Positions 27,969 to 35,633 of a stretch of DNA of 64,000 bases are shown here, in pieces. Position 1 is the stretch's first letter; each line of letters starts with the position of its first letter. The stretch is from Candidatus Methylopumilus sp. (lineage in GTDB: Bacteria > Pseudomonadota > Gammaproteobacteria > Burkholderiales > Methylophilaceae). The DNA is taken from NCBI GenBank assembly GCA_024640945.1, contig JAHEEA010000001.1, positions 186,001 through 250,000 of the forward strand, given 5' to 3'. A program made the translations under genes and the position numbers. The notes under the pieces are model-generated. The model was not told the DNA's origin. It saw nothing but the letters and a program-made list of their open reading frames with translations, and searched no databases.

Positions 27969-29660
27969 TTAGACAGGCTGCCAATGCTGCACATTCAGCT
28001 GGATTTCTTGGCGACCATTAAAGCAATTAGTTTGTAATTGATAGACCGCGCGTATCGTATTCGGCAATAGATCTTGCTGCTGGAAGAAGATAGCGTCCAC
28101 CAATCGACCCGCTTTTTCCAAGGTCAATTTTAAATGGCGCTCCCCAACAATACGCTGCTGCTTCACCACAAACTCATCCGCAAAGAGTGGTTGCGGAAAA
28201 CCCTGACCCCACACATGTTGTTCTAAGGTACATGCAAAATCCCAGGCCATATCATGCGCATCGAGGGCGCCGTCAACCTCGATCACGGCTTGCAAGTCAG
28301 CAGGACTCAACAAACTCGCCGCCACTTCTTCAAAGGCGCGCTCGAATATCTCAAAGCGATCTGCGTTAATGGTCAGGCCTGCAGCCATAGCATGCCCACC
28401 AAACTTCAAAATCAAATCAGGATGCCGCTTAGACACTAAATCCAGTGTATCCCGCAAATGTAAGCCCTGAATAGATCGCCCCGAACCTTTCAGCACGCCA
28501 TCTCCAGCGTCTGCAAAGGCAATTACAGGACGATAATATTGTTCTTTTAGGCGCGACGCCAAAATGCCAATGACACCTTGATGCCAACTAGGCTCAAACA
28601 TACTCAAACTAAAGCGATGACTCACATCAACATCTTCAAGAGCAATTGAGGCCGCATCTTTCATATCCGCTTCAATCTCACGTCGCTGCAAATTAAATTC
28701 ATGTAATCGCTTCGCCATTGCATCAACTTCTACTGGATCATGACTGATCAAGCAGGCAATTCCCAAAGACATATCATCCAAACGGCCTGCAGCGTTTAAG
28801 CGTGGTCCGACACTAAAGCCTAAATCCTGGGCAGTCACCCGCGATAAATCTCGCCCAGCTAATTTTAATAACGCGCGAATCGCTAGGCAGCCCTTACCCG
28901 CACGAATACGGCGTAAGCCTTGATCAACCAAAATACGATTGTTGTCATCAAGTTTGACCAAATCTGCGACCGTGCCTAAAGCCACGATATCTAACAACTC
29001 AGTCAAGTTAGGTTCTATCTGCGACTCAAAAGCACCGCGCTTTCTCAGTTCAGCCCGTAGCGCCAGCATCACATAAAAAATCACCCCAACACCTGCTAAG
29101 TGCTTGCTCGGAAAATCACAACCGCGCTGATTAGGATTGACGATACATGCAGCCTGAGGTGTCTCATCAGCAGGTAAATGATGATCCGTCACGAGAACCT
29201 GAATGCCTAAAGCGTTCGCTGCTGCAACCCCTTCTACGCTAGCAATCCCGTTATCCACCGTAATAATCACGTCTGGGCCGCGCGTGGCTGCCAACGCAAC
29301 AATTTCAGGGGTGAGTCCATAGCCATATTCAAAACGATTGGGAACCAAGTAATCCACTTGCGCGCCCATGCTGCGCAATCCCTTAATCGCAACAGCCGTC
29401 GCAGTTGCCCCATCACAATCATAATCACCGATCACGAGCAAAGATTTGTTAGCGGCAATAGCATCCGCTAACAAACTTGCCATTTGGGTGTTATGCGTGA
29501 GAAGTTCAGGGGGAATTAAATTGGCGAGCGAGGACTCAATCTGCACCGCCTTTGCAATCCCGCGGGAGGCTAAAATTCTTGATAATGCCAAGGGAATGCC
29601 ACTTGCTGATAATGCGACTGCAACGCTCGCATCAAAAGACCGCTCAACAATCTTGGTCAT
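27969..29660 (-). CDS. recJ: Single-stranded-DNA-specific exonuclease RecJ
   Basis: 563 residues, the usual length. DHH-superfamily metal motifs: GDYDCDGATATA (motif I), VTDHHLP (motif III, DHH), and later PRLNAAGRLDD and FGGHAMAAGL in the DHHA1 domain. A 5'-3' exonuclease acting on single strands in repair and recombination. The ATG overlaps the stop of the upstream RpfE-type gene (4 bp), so the two are coupled. Confidence 0.98.
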   Translation of the reverse strand: MTKIVERSFDASVAVALSASGIPLALSRILASRGIAKAVQIESSLANLIPPELLTHNTQMASLLADAIAANKSLLVIGDYDCDGATATAVAIKGLRSMGAQVDYLVPNRFEYGYGLTPEIVALAATRGPDVIITVDNGIASVEGVAAANALGIQVLVTDHHLPADETPQAACIVNPNQRGCDFPSKHLAGVGVIFYVMLALRAELRKRGAFESQIEPNLTELLDIVALGTVADLVKLDDNNRILVDQGLRRIRAGKGCLAIRALLKLAGRDLSRVTAQDLGFSVGPRLNAAGRLDDMSLGIACLISHDPVEVDAMAKRLHEFNLQRREIEADMKDAASIALEDVDVSHRFSLSMFEPSWHQGVIGILASRLKEQYYRPVIAFADAGDGVLKGSGRSIQGLHLRDTLDLVSKRHPDLILKFGGHAMAAGLTINADRFEIFERAFEEVAASLLSPADLQAVIEVDGALDAHDMAWDFACTLEQHVWGQGFPQPLFADEFVVKQQRIVGERHLKLTLEKAGRLVDAIFFQQQDLLPNTIRAVYQLQTNCFNGRQEIQLNVQHWQPV

Positions 29661-30613
29661 GATTTTGAAATGGCAGAAAAATAAGTAAGCAATGGTTTTT
29701 TAAGGCGCCAAAATTTCCATACATCTAAAGGCGTCAAGGTCACAATATACGTGTAATTCGCCACACCCATCCGCAAGCTTAAGCGTTTGAGCTTACCCAC
29801 TCTTAATGCTTTTAACATAGGGAGAAACCACTGCGATTCAAGATGCTGAAGCTGATCCAACCAAAGCAAAACATGCTTCTCTTTCGGCAGATCAGAAAAC
29901 GTTTGCGGAACCTTATGATCATTGGCTTTAGTTAAAACAGCTAAGCCTTTAAGCAAAGGATCTTCTGCATAAAAAGAGAATTTAGACTTCGCCACGATTT
30001 CAGGCAAAACGCCGCCGCCAGAAAACCAAATGCTATTCACAGGCAATAACCCTGACGCTTCGCGCTGCTCATTCACCAGATGTTCATGAAGCAGCATTTG
30101 CGCTTCATTAATTAGCATTCGCAGCTTAAGCGCGTCGTCACCTTCAGGCATATAAGCGCGCGTATCACGGCCCCATACCTCAGAAATCATGCGAGTATTC
30201 ACATCCATGGCTTGGCTCATGGGCATCATCCAAACATGTGGATCATCTGTTGCTAGAAATTGATAGCCCGCTTGTGAAAAATGTTGATTAAGCTTTTCAC
30301 GTAAAGCATTGGAATCTTCCATGCTTAAATCATGAAGTGGATGCAGCTCAAAGAAATCGCGCTGTAATGAGAAATGGACTAAATTGACTTGCAGGTAAGA
30401 CTCAGCCGTTGGCAACAATCCGTGACCCAACATACTAATACTGGCAACTGGCCAATCCCGTTGCTTGGCAATCCCGAAAGATTTACAAGCAAACGCTTCC
30501 AAGGGCAGATCGCGTCGTTCCACCAAACCAGAAGCACACAAGCGCTCTAATGCGGCAGAATTATACTGCGCTAGAAACTGACCAAAATTCGGCAAATATA
30601 AAACGACATTCAA
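29657..30613 (-). CDS. RpfE-type conserved protein next to recJ
   Basis: 318 residues, no signal peptide or membrane segment. Patterns such as NSIWFSGGGVLP and DVWGRDTRAYM-like EVWGRDTRAYMPEG resemble proteins annotated as 'RpfE-type regulatory' or phosphoglycerate-mutase-like (COG4255) found beside recJ in beta- and gammaproteobacteria. The gene overlaps recJ by 4 bp. The activity is not established in the family to my knowledge, and none of the phosphatase metal motifs is convincing here. Confidence 0.72.
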   Translation of the reverse strand: MNVVLYLPNFGQFLAQYNSAALERLCASGLVERRDLPLEAFACKSFGIAKQRDWPVASISMLGHGLLPTAESYLQVNLVHFSLQRDFFELHPLHDLSMEDSNALREKLNQHFSQAGYQFLATDDPHVWMMPMSQAMDVNTRMISEVWGRDTRAYMPEGDDALKLRMLINEAQMLLHEHLVNEQREASGLLPVNSIWFSGGGVLPEIVAKSKFSFYAEDPLLKGLAVLTKANDHKVPQTFSDLPKEKHVLLWLDQLQHLESQWFLPMLKALRVGKLKRLSLRMGVANYTYIVTLTPLDVWKFWRLKKPLLTYFSAISKS

Positions 30614-30722
30614 AATGATGTACTCAAGTAATTGCGTCTTACCTTCAAAAATAATTCACTTTTAAAAAGTAAATTTTAGCGATACCATTTTCACATACTA
30701 TTTAATGAAATCAATCCCTCTA

Positions 30723-31175
30723 ATGGAACTTATTTTATGGCGTCATGCAGATGCCGAGGACGGCTTCCCTGATATTGAGCGTGCGCTCACCCCAAAAGGC
30801 AAGGAAGATGCAAAGAAAATGGCGGCATGGCTTAAACCACGCTTACCTAAAGACACCCGAATTTTAGTGAGCCCTGCAAGGCGCGCGCAAGAAACTGCCA
30901 GCGCTTTAGAACTGCCCTTCACGACGCTAGATCAACTCTACCCTGACGCTTCTCCACAATCATTGCTCCAACTTGCGAATTGGGATACTACAAAAGGCTC
31001 AGTTTTAATTGTAGGTCATCAGCCAACATTAGGCATGGCTGCAGCCATTGCCATGACCAGAAAGACGCACTATTGGTCAGTTAAGAAAGGATCGGTCTGG
31101 TGGCTTGCAAGTCGCGTTCGCGCGGAAGAAGAACAAGCCGTCATCCGCCTTGTGCTCGCCCCTGAAATGCTTTAA
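30723..31175 (+). CDS. SixA-like phosphohistidine phosphatase
   Basis: 150 residues from the ATG at 30723, which puts MELILWRHADAED at the N-terminus as the RHG motif of the histidine-phosphatase family; an ATG at 30705 adds six residues without a better ribosome site. The second catalytic histidine is in VLIVGHQPTLGM. Short and without a cap domain, as in SixA. It would remove phosphate from phospho-histidine (for example on Hpt or PTS proteins). It is followed by the CYTH gene. Confidence 0.85.
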   Translation: MELILWRHADAEDGFPDIERALTPKGKEDAKKMAAWLKPRLPKDTRILVSPARRAQETASALELPFTTLDQLYPDASPQSLLQLANWDTTKGSVLIVGHQPTLGMAAAIAMTRKTHYWSVKKGSVWWLASRVRAEEEQAVIRLVLAPEML

Positions 31176-31230
31176 ATCGCAAGATAGATGACTAGGCAAG
31201 ATAATTAGCTATCGGTCATAATAGCGACTC

Positions 31231-32229
31231 ATGGCAAACGAAATCGAACTTAAACTCCGCGTTGCCGAGTCAGACGTTTCAAAACTCAATCTCCATCCCG
31301 CGATTACCAACCGTTTGGTCGGCGAGCCTCTGACCCGCAAACTCGTGAGTATTTATTACGATACCCCCAATCTAGACTTATTAGATTCAGGGCTGAATTT
31401 GCGCGTCCGCAGCATGTCGGGAGGCTGGTTCCAAGCGGTTAAAAGTTCAGGCCAATCAATTGGCGGCTTACATCAGCGTTTAGAGTGGGAAGATTTGCTG
31501 ACTAAAAACGAACCCGACTTCAAGAAAATCACCGAACCCCACTTAGCCAATATTTTCGCAGATCAAGTTTTAAGAGAAGCACTTGCGCCAGTGTTTGTAG
31601 TTGATGTGATGCGCACAGATTGGCGTCTAAAATACAAAGATGGCAGCGAAATTGAAGCCTCACTCGACATTGGTGACTTAAAAATTTGCACCCCTAACGT
31701 TTGGCAGAGCATCGCGCCCATCCATGAATTAGAGATAGAACTTAAAAAGGGTAAAATTTCCCACCTGTTTGATTTGGCTTTGGAATTGCAAAATGACATC
31801 GCACTGAGCATTGAAAACGTCAGCAAAGCGCAAATTGGCTATCGCTACCTGCGCCCTCAGCCAACCATCAAAACACATACGCAAGCCATGAATATTAAGC
31901 GCTACAGAACGCCGCCGACTACTCAGCAAATCATGGAGGAAGCGCTTAGCAGCATGCAAGACAATCAAGAAATTCTCAAAAAAGTGAATCACACGCCTGC
32001 GGTTTATCATATGCGCTTAGCCTGCAATCGCTTGGCGAGTGCCCTTACCTATAGCGGCCACCGTTCTATGGATAGGGATACCCAAAGCATTATTCAAGAT
32101 TTGGAGTGGTTGTCGCCGTTCTTAACTTCACCTTGTGACACTTATGCTTACGAGGCACTGACCGCCATACTCAGCGGCCAACGCTATCAAAGAATTCTAC
32201 TGAGCCTGGGTGCCTGGTTACACAAATAA
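31231..32229 (+). CDS. CYTH-domain inorganic triphosphatase with shortened CHAD domain
   Basis: 332 residues. The CYTH tunnel domain (residues 1-205) starts with the diagnostic EIELKLRV and has the usual charged strands (YYDTPNLDLLDSGLNLRVRS, EASLDIGD, HELEIELKKG). YgiF-like proteins hydrolyse triphosphate or bind polyphosphate. A CHAD domain normally follows with two histidine-rich helical halves; here only about 110 residues remain (YHMRLACNRLASAL and LSGQRYQRILLSLGAWL), so the second half is missing. E. coli YgiF is about 430 residues. A terminator lies just after the stop. Confidence 0.85.
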   Translation: MANEIELKLRVAESDVSKLNLHPAITNRLVGEPLTRKLVSIYYDTPNLDLLDSGLNLRVRSMSGGWFQAVKSSGQSIGGLHQRLEWEDLLTKNEPDFKKITEPHLANIFADQVLREALAPVFVVDVMRTDWRLKYKDGSEIEASLDIGDLKICTPNVWQSIAPIHELEIELKKGKISHLFDLALELQNDIALSIENVSKAQIGYRYLRPQPTIKTHTQAMNIKRYRTPPTTQQIMEEALSSMQDNQEILKKVNHTPAVYHMRLACNRLASALTYSGHRSMDRDTQSIIQDLEWLSPFLTSPCDTYAYEALTAILSGQRYQRILLSLGAWLHK

Positions 32230-32256
32230 AAAAGCCGCCCACTAAGCGGCTTTTTT
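32227..32256. terminator. Bidirectional terminator between CYTH and glycine-zipper genes
   Basis: AAGCCGC / GCGGCTT stem with A and T runs on both sides, between converging genes. Confidence 0.85.
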
Positions 32257-32257
32257 A

Positions 32258-32971
32258 TTACCAACCACGTCGATGCGCATCTTCTCGTTCATGACCCCAT
32301 GGGCGCCCAAAATCACGACGCGGTGATGAATGATATCCACCATAAATCATCACTGATGGAACTGCTTGATAAATCCTCACTGGCTCACGGTAAATCACTT
32401 GTGGGCTTGGACTGTAATAAGTTGAAGGTGAAACAACGGTGGTGACTTGGGCTGGCAAGGTGCGATTTGCTTCACTCACCGCAATGCGCACTTTAACCGT
32501 CGATCCAGGCTGTGTATTAGCCACTGTAGTGAAATCACGCCCGTTATATCGATAAGTAACCAAATAACCTCGGCTCACATCTTGCCACTGGTCAACAGTC
32601 ACGCAACGCTGAATTGGACGCTCGGTCACCACTGTGCTTGGCGTGCTACCAACACTATCTCCAACAATCGCGCCAATGCCCGCACCAACTGCTGCTGCGG
32701 CAACCCTGCCATTACCTTGACCAATAGTACTACCAAGCAAACCCCCTGCAATACCACCAATGATGCTGCCTGCTGGCGAGCTACTATTCACACTAACACT
32801 CTCACGAACCATTTCTGCTCTGCATTCTTGACGCGGTGTATTCACACGTTCGATTTGAGGCGCCGCAGAAATCACGGGCGCATCATCATAAAATGCATCC
32901 TCCGCCCATACTGGCGCTGAAGCAGACGCTAGTAACAATGTAATTAACATCTTTTGTGTAAATTGACGCAT
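32258..32971 (-). CDS. Glycine-zipper 2TM-domain outer-membrane protein
   Basis: 237 residues from the ATG at 32971 (MRQFTQKMLIT...), which begins a normal signal peptide ending in VWA; an upstream start would add eight residues. A glycine-zipper 2TM segment (about residues 75-115: SIIGGIAGGLLGSTIGQ and the following Gly/Ala stretch) matches the 17-kDa-antigen type. After it comes a beta-rich region and a Tyr/Arg/His-rich tail. Such proteins sit in or at the outer membrane; function unknown. Confidence 0.82.
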   Translation of the reverse strand: MRQFTQKMLITLLLASASAPVWAEDAFYDDAPVISAAPQIERVNTPRQECRAEMVRESVSVNSSSPAGSIIGGIAGGLLGSTIGQGNGRVAAAAVGAGIGAIVGDSVGSTPSTVVTERPIQRCVTVDQWQDVSRGYLVTYRYNGRDFTTVANTQPGSTVKVRIAVSEANRTLPAQVTTVVSPSTYYSPSPQVIYREPVRIYQAVPSVMIYGGYHSSPRRDFGRPWGHEREDAHRRGW

Positions 32972-33073
32972 TTCCACCCTCTCATTTTTAAACACTGCAA
33001 GATATGCAGTTAATCCTTCAACGTACTAAAAATAGATTGGATGACAATCCCAATAAAAAACTTCAATCATTCC

Positions 33074-33106
33074 TTTACAATCTTAATGAGAATTATTATC
33101 ATTATC
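33074..33106 (+). promoter_or_regulatory. Promoter overlapped by a Fur box
   Basis: TTTACA (33074-33079) and TATCAT (33097-33102) are exactly 17 bp apart and each matches 5 of 6 consensus bases. The 19-mer at 33088-33106 matches the classical Fur box at 16 of 19 positions (GAGAATTATTATCATTATC) and covers the -10 box. The gene at 33138 starts 31 bp later. Fur plus iron would block this promoter. The glycine-zipper gene reads the other way and could also be affected. Confidence 0.8.
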
Positions 33107-33137
33107 GATCATAGCAAACAAATAAAATCGATACATA

Positions 33138-33902
33138 ATGAAATACTCAAAACTAATCAGCATCCTAGCCCTTGTTTCAGCAACATCATACGCATGGGCA
33201 GCCGCCGATGAAATTCAGGTTTATACCGATGAGATGAACGAGGTTGGGCAGTATGGCGTTGAACTTCATCTCAATTACGTGCCTAAAGGTGCGACTGAAG
33301 TTGAGCGTAACGGTCAAATTCCATCCAACCACCGCTTTCAAGCAACTCCTGAGTTTTCATATGGGATTAGCAAAGAGTTAGAGGCTGGCTTATATGTGCC
33401 GACAGCCGTAGCAGAAGATGGCCATGCCTACGCGACAGGCCTACGCCCTCGCTTAAAATATATCCATCAGCAACCTGAAGGCAGTATTTTCTTTTGGGGT
33501 TTAAATACAGAATTTGGTTATAGCACTTTGCGTGTCACTGACACGATGTGGGGGATGGAGCTGCGCCCGATTATCGGCATGCGCACTGATAAATGGATGG
33601 TTTCTTTCAATCCAATTATCGACATTCCACTTTCAAAAGGCGGCTTGAATCAAGCGGCATTTGAGCCCTCTATTAAAGTCATGCGAAAAATCAACGAGAA
33701 GCTAGAACTCGGTATGGAACATTACAGTGGCTTTGGTCCTGTAAATAACTTGCAAGGCTACAAAAACCAAGAACACATGGCATACGCTGTGGCCGACTTT
33801 AAAGTCAAAGAAATGGAAGTTAACTTTGGTGTGGGGCGAGGCTATCACAACGGGGAAGATGAATGGGTTGTTAAATCCATTATCGCCTTCCCGTTTAATT
33901 AA
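33138..33902 (+). CDS. Outer-membrane beta-barrel-like protein, probably Fur-regulated
   Basis: 254 residues with a clean signal peptide (cleavage after AWA near residue 21). The mature protein alternates polar and hydrophobic residues with many aromatic girdle residues (SFNPIIDIPLS, VNFGVGRG...) and ends in a phenylalanine-Pro-Phe-Asn tail, in keeping with a small beta-barrel. No TonB box or plug is visible, so it is not a siderophore receptor. Some resemblance to porin-like 'phenol degradation MetA-pathway' proteins. The Fur box suggests expression when iron is short. Confidence 0.7.
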   Translation: MKYSKLISILALVSATSYAWAAADEIQVYTDEMNEVGQYGVELHLNYVPKGATEVERNGQIPSNHRFQATPEFSYGISKELEAGLYVPTAVAEDGHAYATGLRPRLKYIHQQPEGSIFFWGLNTEFGYSTLRVTDTMWGMELRPIIGMRTDKWMVSFNPIIDIPLSKGGLNQAAFEPSIKVMRKINEKLELGMEHYSGFGPVNNLQGYKNQEHMAYAVADFKVKEMEVNFGVGRGYHNGEDEWVVKSIIAFPFN

Positions 33903-33919
33903 ACTGAACTACATCTTAG

Positions 33920-35383
33920 TTAAAGTGATTTGATTAAGGTGTAAGTGAGCGCCACACCAAAACCATTCACATCACTCGCTACTGCCCCTAACCCACCTTT
34001 GCGGTTGTAAGAAGATAGATCCACATGCACCCAAGGGGTATCGTTTTCAATAAATTTACTCAAGAAACGAGTCGCATGCACATGATCGGCACCACCTTCT
34101 AAAGTACATTGTTTAATGTCAGCAATACTGCTTTCTAAGTCTTCATCATAATCATCATCAAATGGGAACGCACAAACCCGCTCACCCACTTTCAAGCCCG
34201 CACCAACCGCTTTACACAATAGCTCTGGTTTATTCCCAAGCACACCACTATAACGATCACCCAATGCACTGACCATACTCCCAGTCAGCGTTGCAAAATC
34301 AATCATGAACGCAGGCTTTTCACGAGAAGCGAGGGTCAAGGTATCAGCAAGCACCATACGCCCCTCGGCATCGGTATGCACAATCTCAATGGTAGTGCCA
34401 TTGAGTGCAGTCACCACATCATTTTGCTTATAAGCTAATGGGCCAATATGGTTCTGCGCAATCGCCAACCAACAATCAATTTTGATTGGCAGCTTCGCTT
34501 CTGTCACAGCCGTTAAAACACCTAAAGCCACTGCAGAACCATTCATGTCTTCATGCATACCATGCATATATTTGGCAGGTTTTAAATTGTGACCGCCCGT
34601 ATCAAAACAAATACCTTTACCAACGAGCGCCATCGTTTGAGTCGCTTTTTTAGGCACATAAGTCAAACGGACAATCACGGCATCTTGAGGATCAGAGCCT
34701 TGACCCACAGCCACGAAAGCACCTGCACCCATTTTCTTAAGCTTTTTCATATCAAACACTTCGGTTTTCCAACCTTGTGTTTTTGCCATTTTTTTAATCT
34801 TACCTAGATATAAGGTCGGCGTTAATTCATTCGGCGGCGTCATAGTTAGCGTGCGAGTTAAGGTATTGCCAGCAACCAAAGCTTGCGCATCTAGATAAGG
34901 ATCATCCTCGCTCCAGCCAAAAATCTGAATCGTCTTTAATGGCTGGGCTTTTGGCTCATCCTTAGCCGGCTTACCTTTACGTTCAGGCAATTCAGCAGCA
35001 TTCACAGCCGCCACATAAAATGCATCTTTGGCCGCTTGCTGGCGGACTGCATCAACACCATAAACAGCAATCGTTAATGTGGATGGATGTTCATCCAACA
35101 AAGGCTTCACAGCCTTACGCAATGATGTGTGACGCTTAAAAGCACTCAATTCTTTATCCAACACTATCCAGCTTGCTACAGCACCATTTGGCAAATCAGT
35201 AATCAAAGCGGTTTTAAGCAAATCACTATATTTTTTATTGGTACGTTTTAGCTTGGCGTCTAAGGCCTCAGAAAAGGGTAAGTTTTTAGGGCGTGTTGCA
35301 GGCAAAACAAATAACAAATGCGTGCTACCGACTAATGATTTTTCATCAGCAATGATTAAATTTTGTTTTAGAGAAACAGACAT
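33920..35383 (-). CDS. M17-family leucyl aminopeptidase-like protein
   Basis: 487 residues. C-terminal catalytic domain with the M17 signature HTDAEGRM (usually NTDAEGRL; the first residue differs), metal ligands in LVGKGICFDTGGHNLK and in HEDMNGSAV, and the substrate region in the remaining blocks. The N-terminal macro-like domain is present (about 1-160). Metal-dependent aminopeptidase acting on N-terminal residues. The asparagine to histidine change at the signature fits the alternative 'PepA-like/DUF' subgroup, so specificity is uncertain. Confidence 0.88.
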   Translation of the reverse strand: MSVSLKQNLIIADEKSLVGSTHLLFVLPATRPKNLPFSEALDAKLKRTNKKYSDLLKTALITDLPNGAVASWIVLDKELSAFKRHTSLRKAVKPLLDEHPSTLTIAVYGVDAVRQQAAKDAFYVAAVNAAELPERKGKPAKDEPKAQPLKTIQIFGWSEDDPYLDAQALVAGNTLTRTLTMTPPNELTPTLYLGKIKKMAKTQGWKTEVFDMKKLKKMGAGAFVAVGQGSDPQDAVIVRLTYVPKKATQTMALVGKGICFDTGGHNLKPAKYMHGMHEDMNGSAVALGVLTAVTEAKLPIKIDCWLAIAQNHIGPLAYKQNDVVTALNGTTIEIVHTDAEGRMVLADTLTLASREKPAFMIDFATLTGSMVSALGDRYSGVLGNKPELLCKAVGAGLKVGERVCAFPFDDDYDEDLESSIADIKQCTLEGGADHVHATRFLSKFIENDTPWVHVDLSSYNRKGGLGAVASDVNGFGVALTYTLIKSL

Positions 35384-35533
35384 GAAAAACCTCGCTAACT
35401 TCTTATAAATGTATTTAAATGCATCTAACTTCTTTTAAAAATGCCATATAGGCATTTGAATCAATTAGCAAAACCCGCCTAATACTTGACCAAATCAGTC
35501 AAAAAAGCGAATATATGGGTTGGCTTAATAATC

Positions 35534-35610
35534 GCTTAACAAATTAAGCAAAGAATATACCGATCTAGAGTGCATAATTTCTAGTTGATTATACCTTTTA
35601 GATCACTCTA
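35534..35610 (+). promoter_or_regulatory. Inverted repeats in the aceE upstream region
   Basis: A perfect palindrome GCTTAA-CAAA-TTAAGC (35534-35549) and a wider inverted repeat TAGAGTG (35566-35572) / CACTCTA (35604-35610) lie in the 250-bp gap before aceE. A GGAGA Shine-Dalgarno follows about 10 bases before the ATG. They are candidate operators for pyruvate dehydrogenase control; the regulator is unknown and PdhR-type sites are not clearly matched. Confidence 0.4.
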
Positions 35611-35633
35611 AAAGTTTCCCGGAGAACCCGAAT

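Noticed and set aside
32447-32920. 157-residue plus-strand frame opposite the glycine-zipper gene
   Set aside because: Cys- and His-rich composition is a shadow of the Gly/Ala/Val codons on the true strand; it has no start context.
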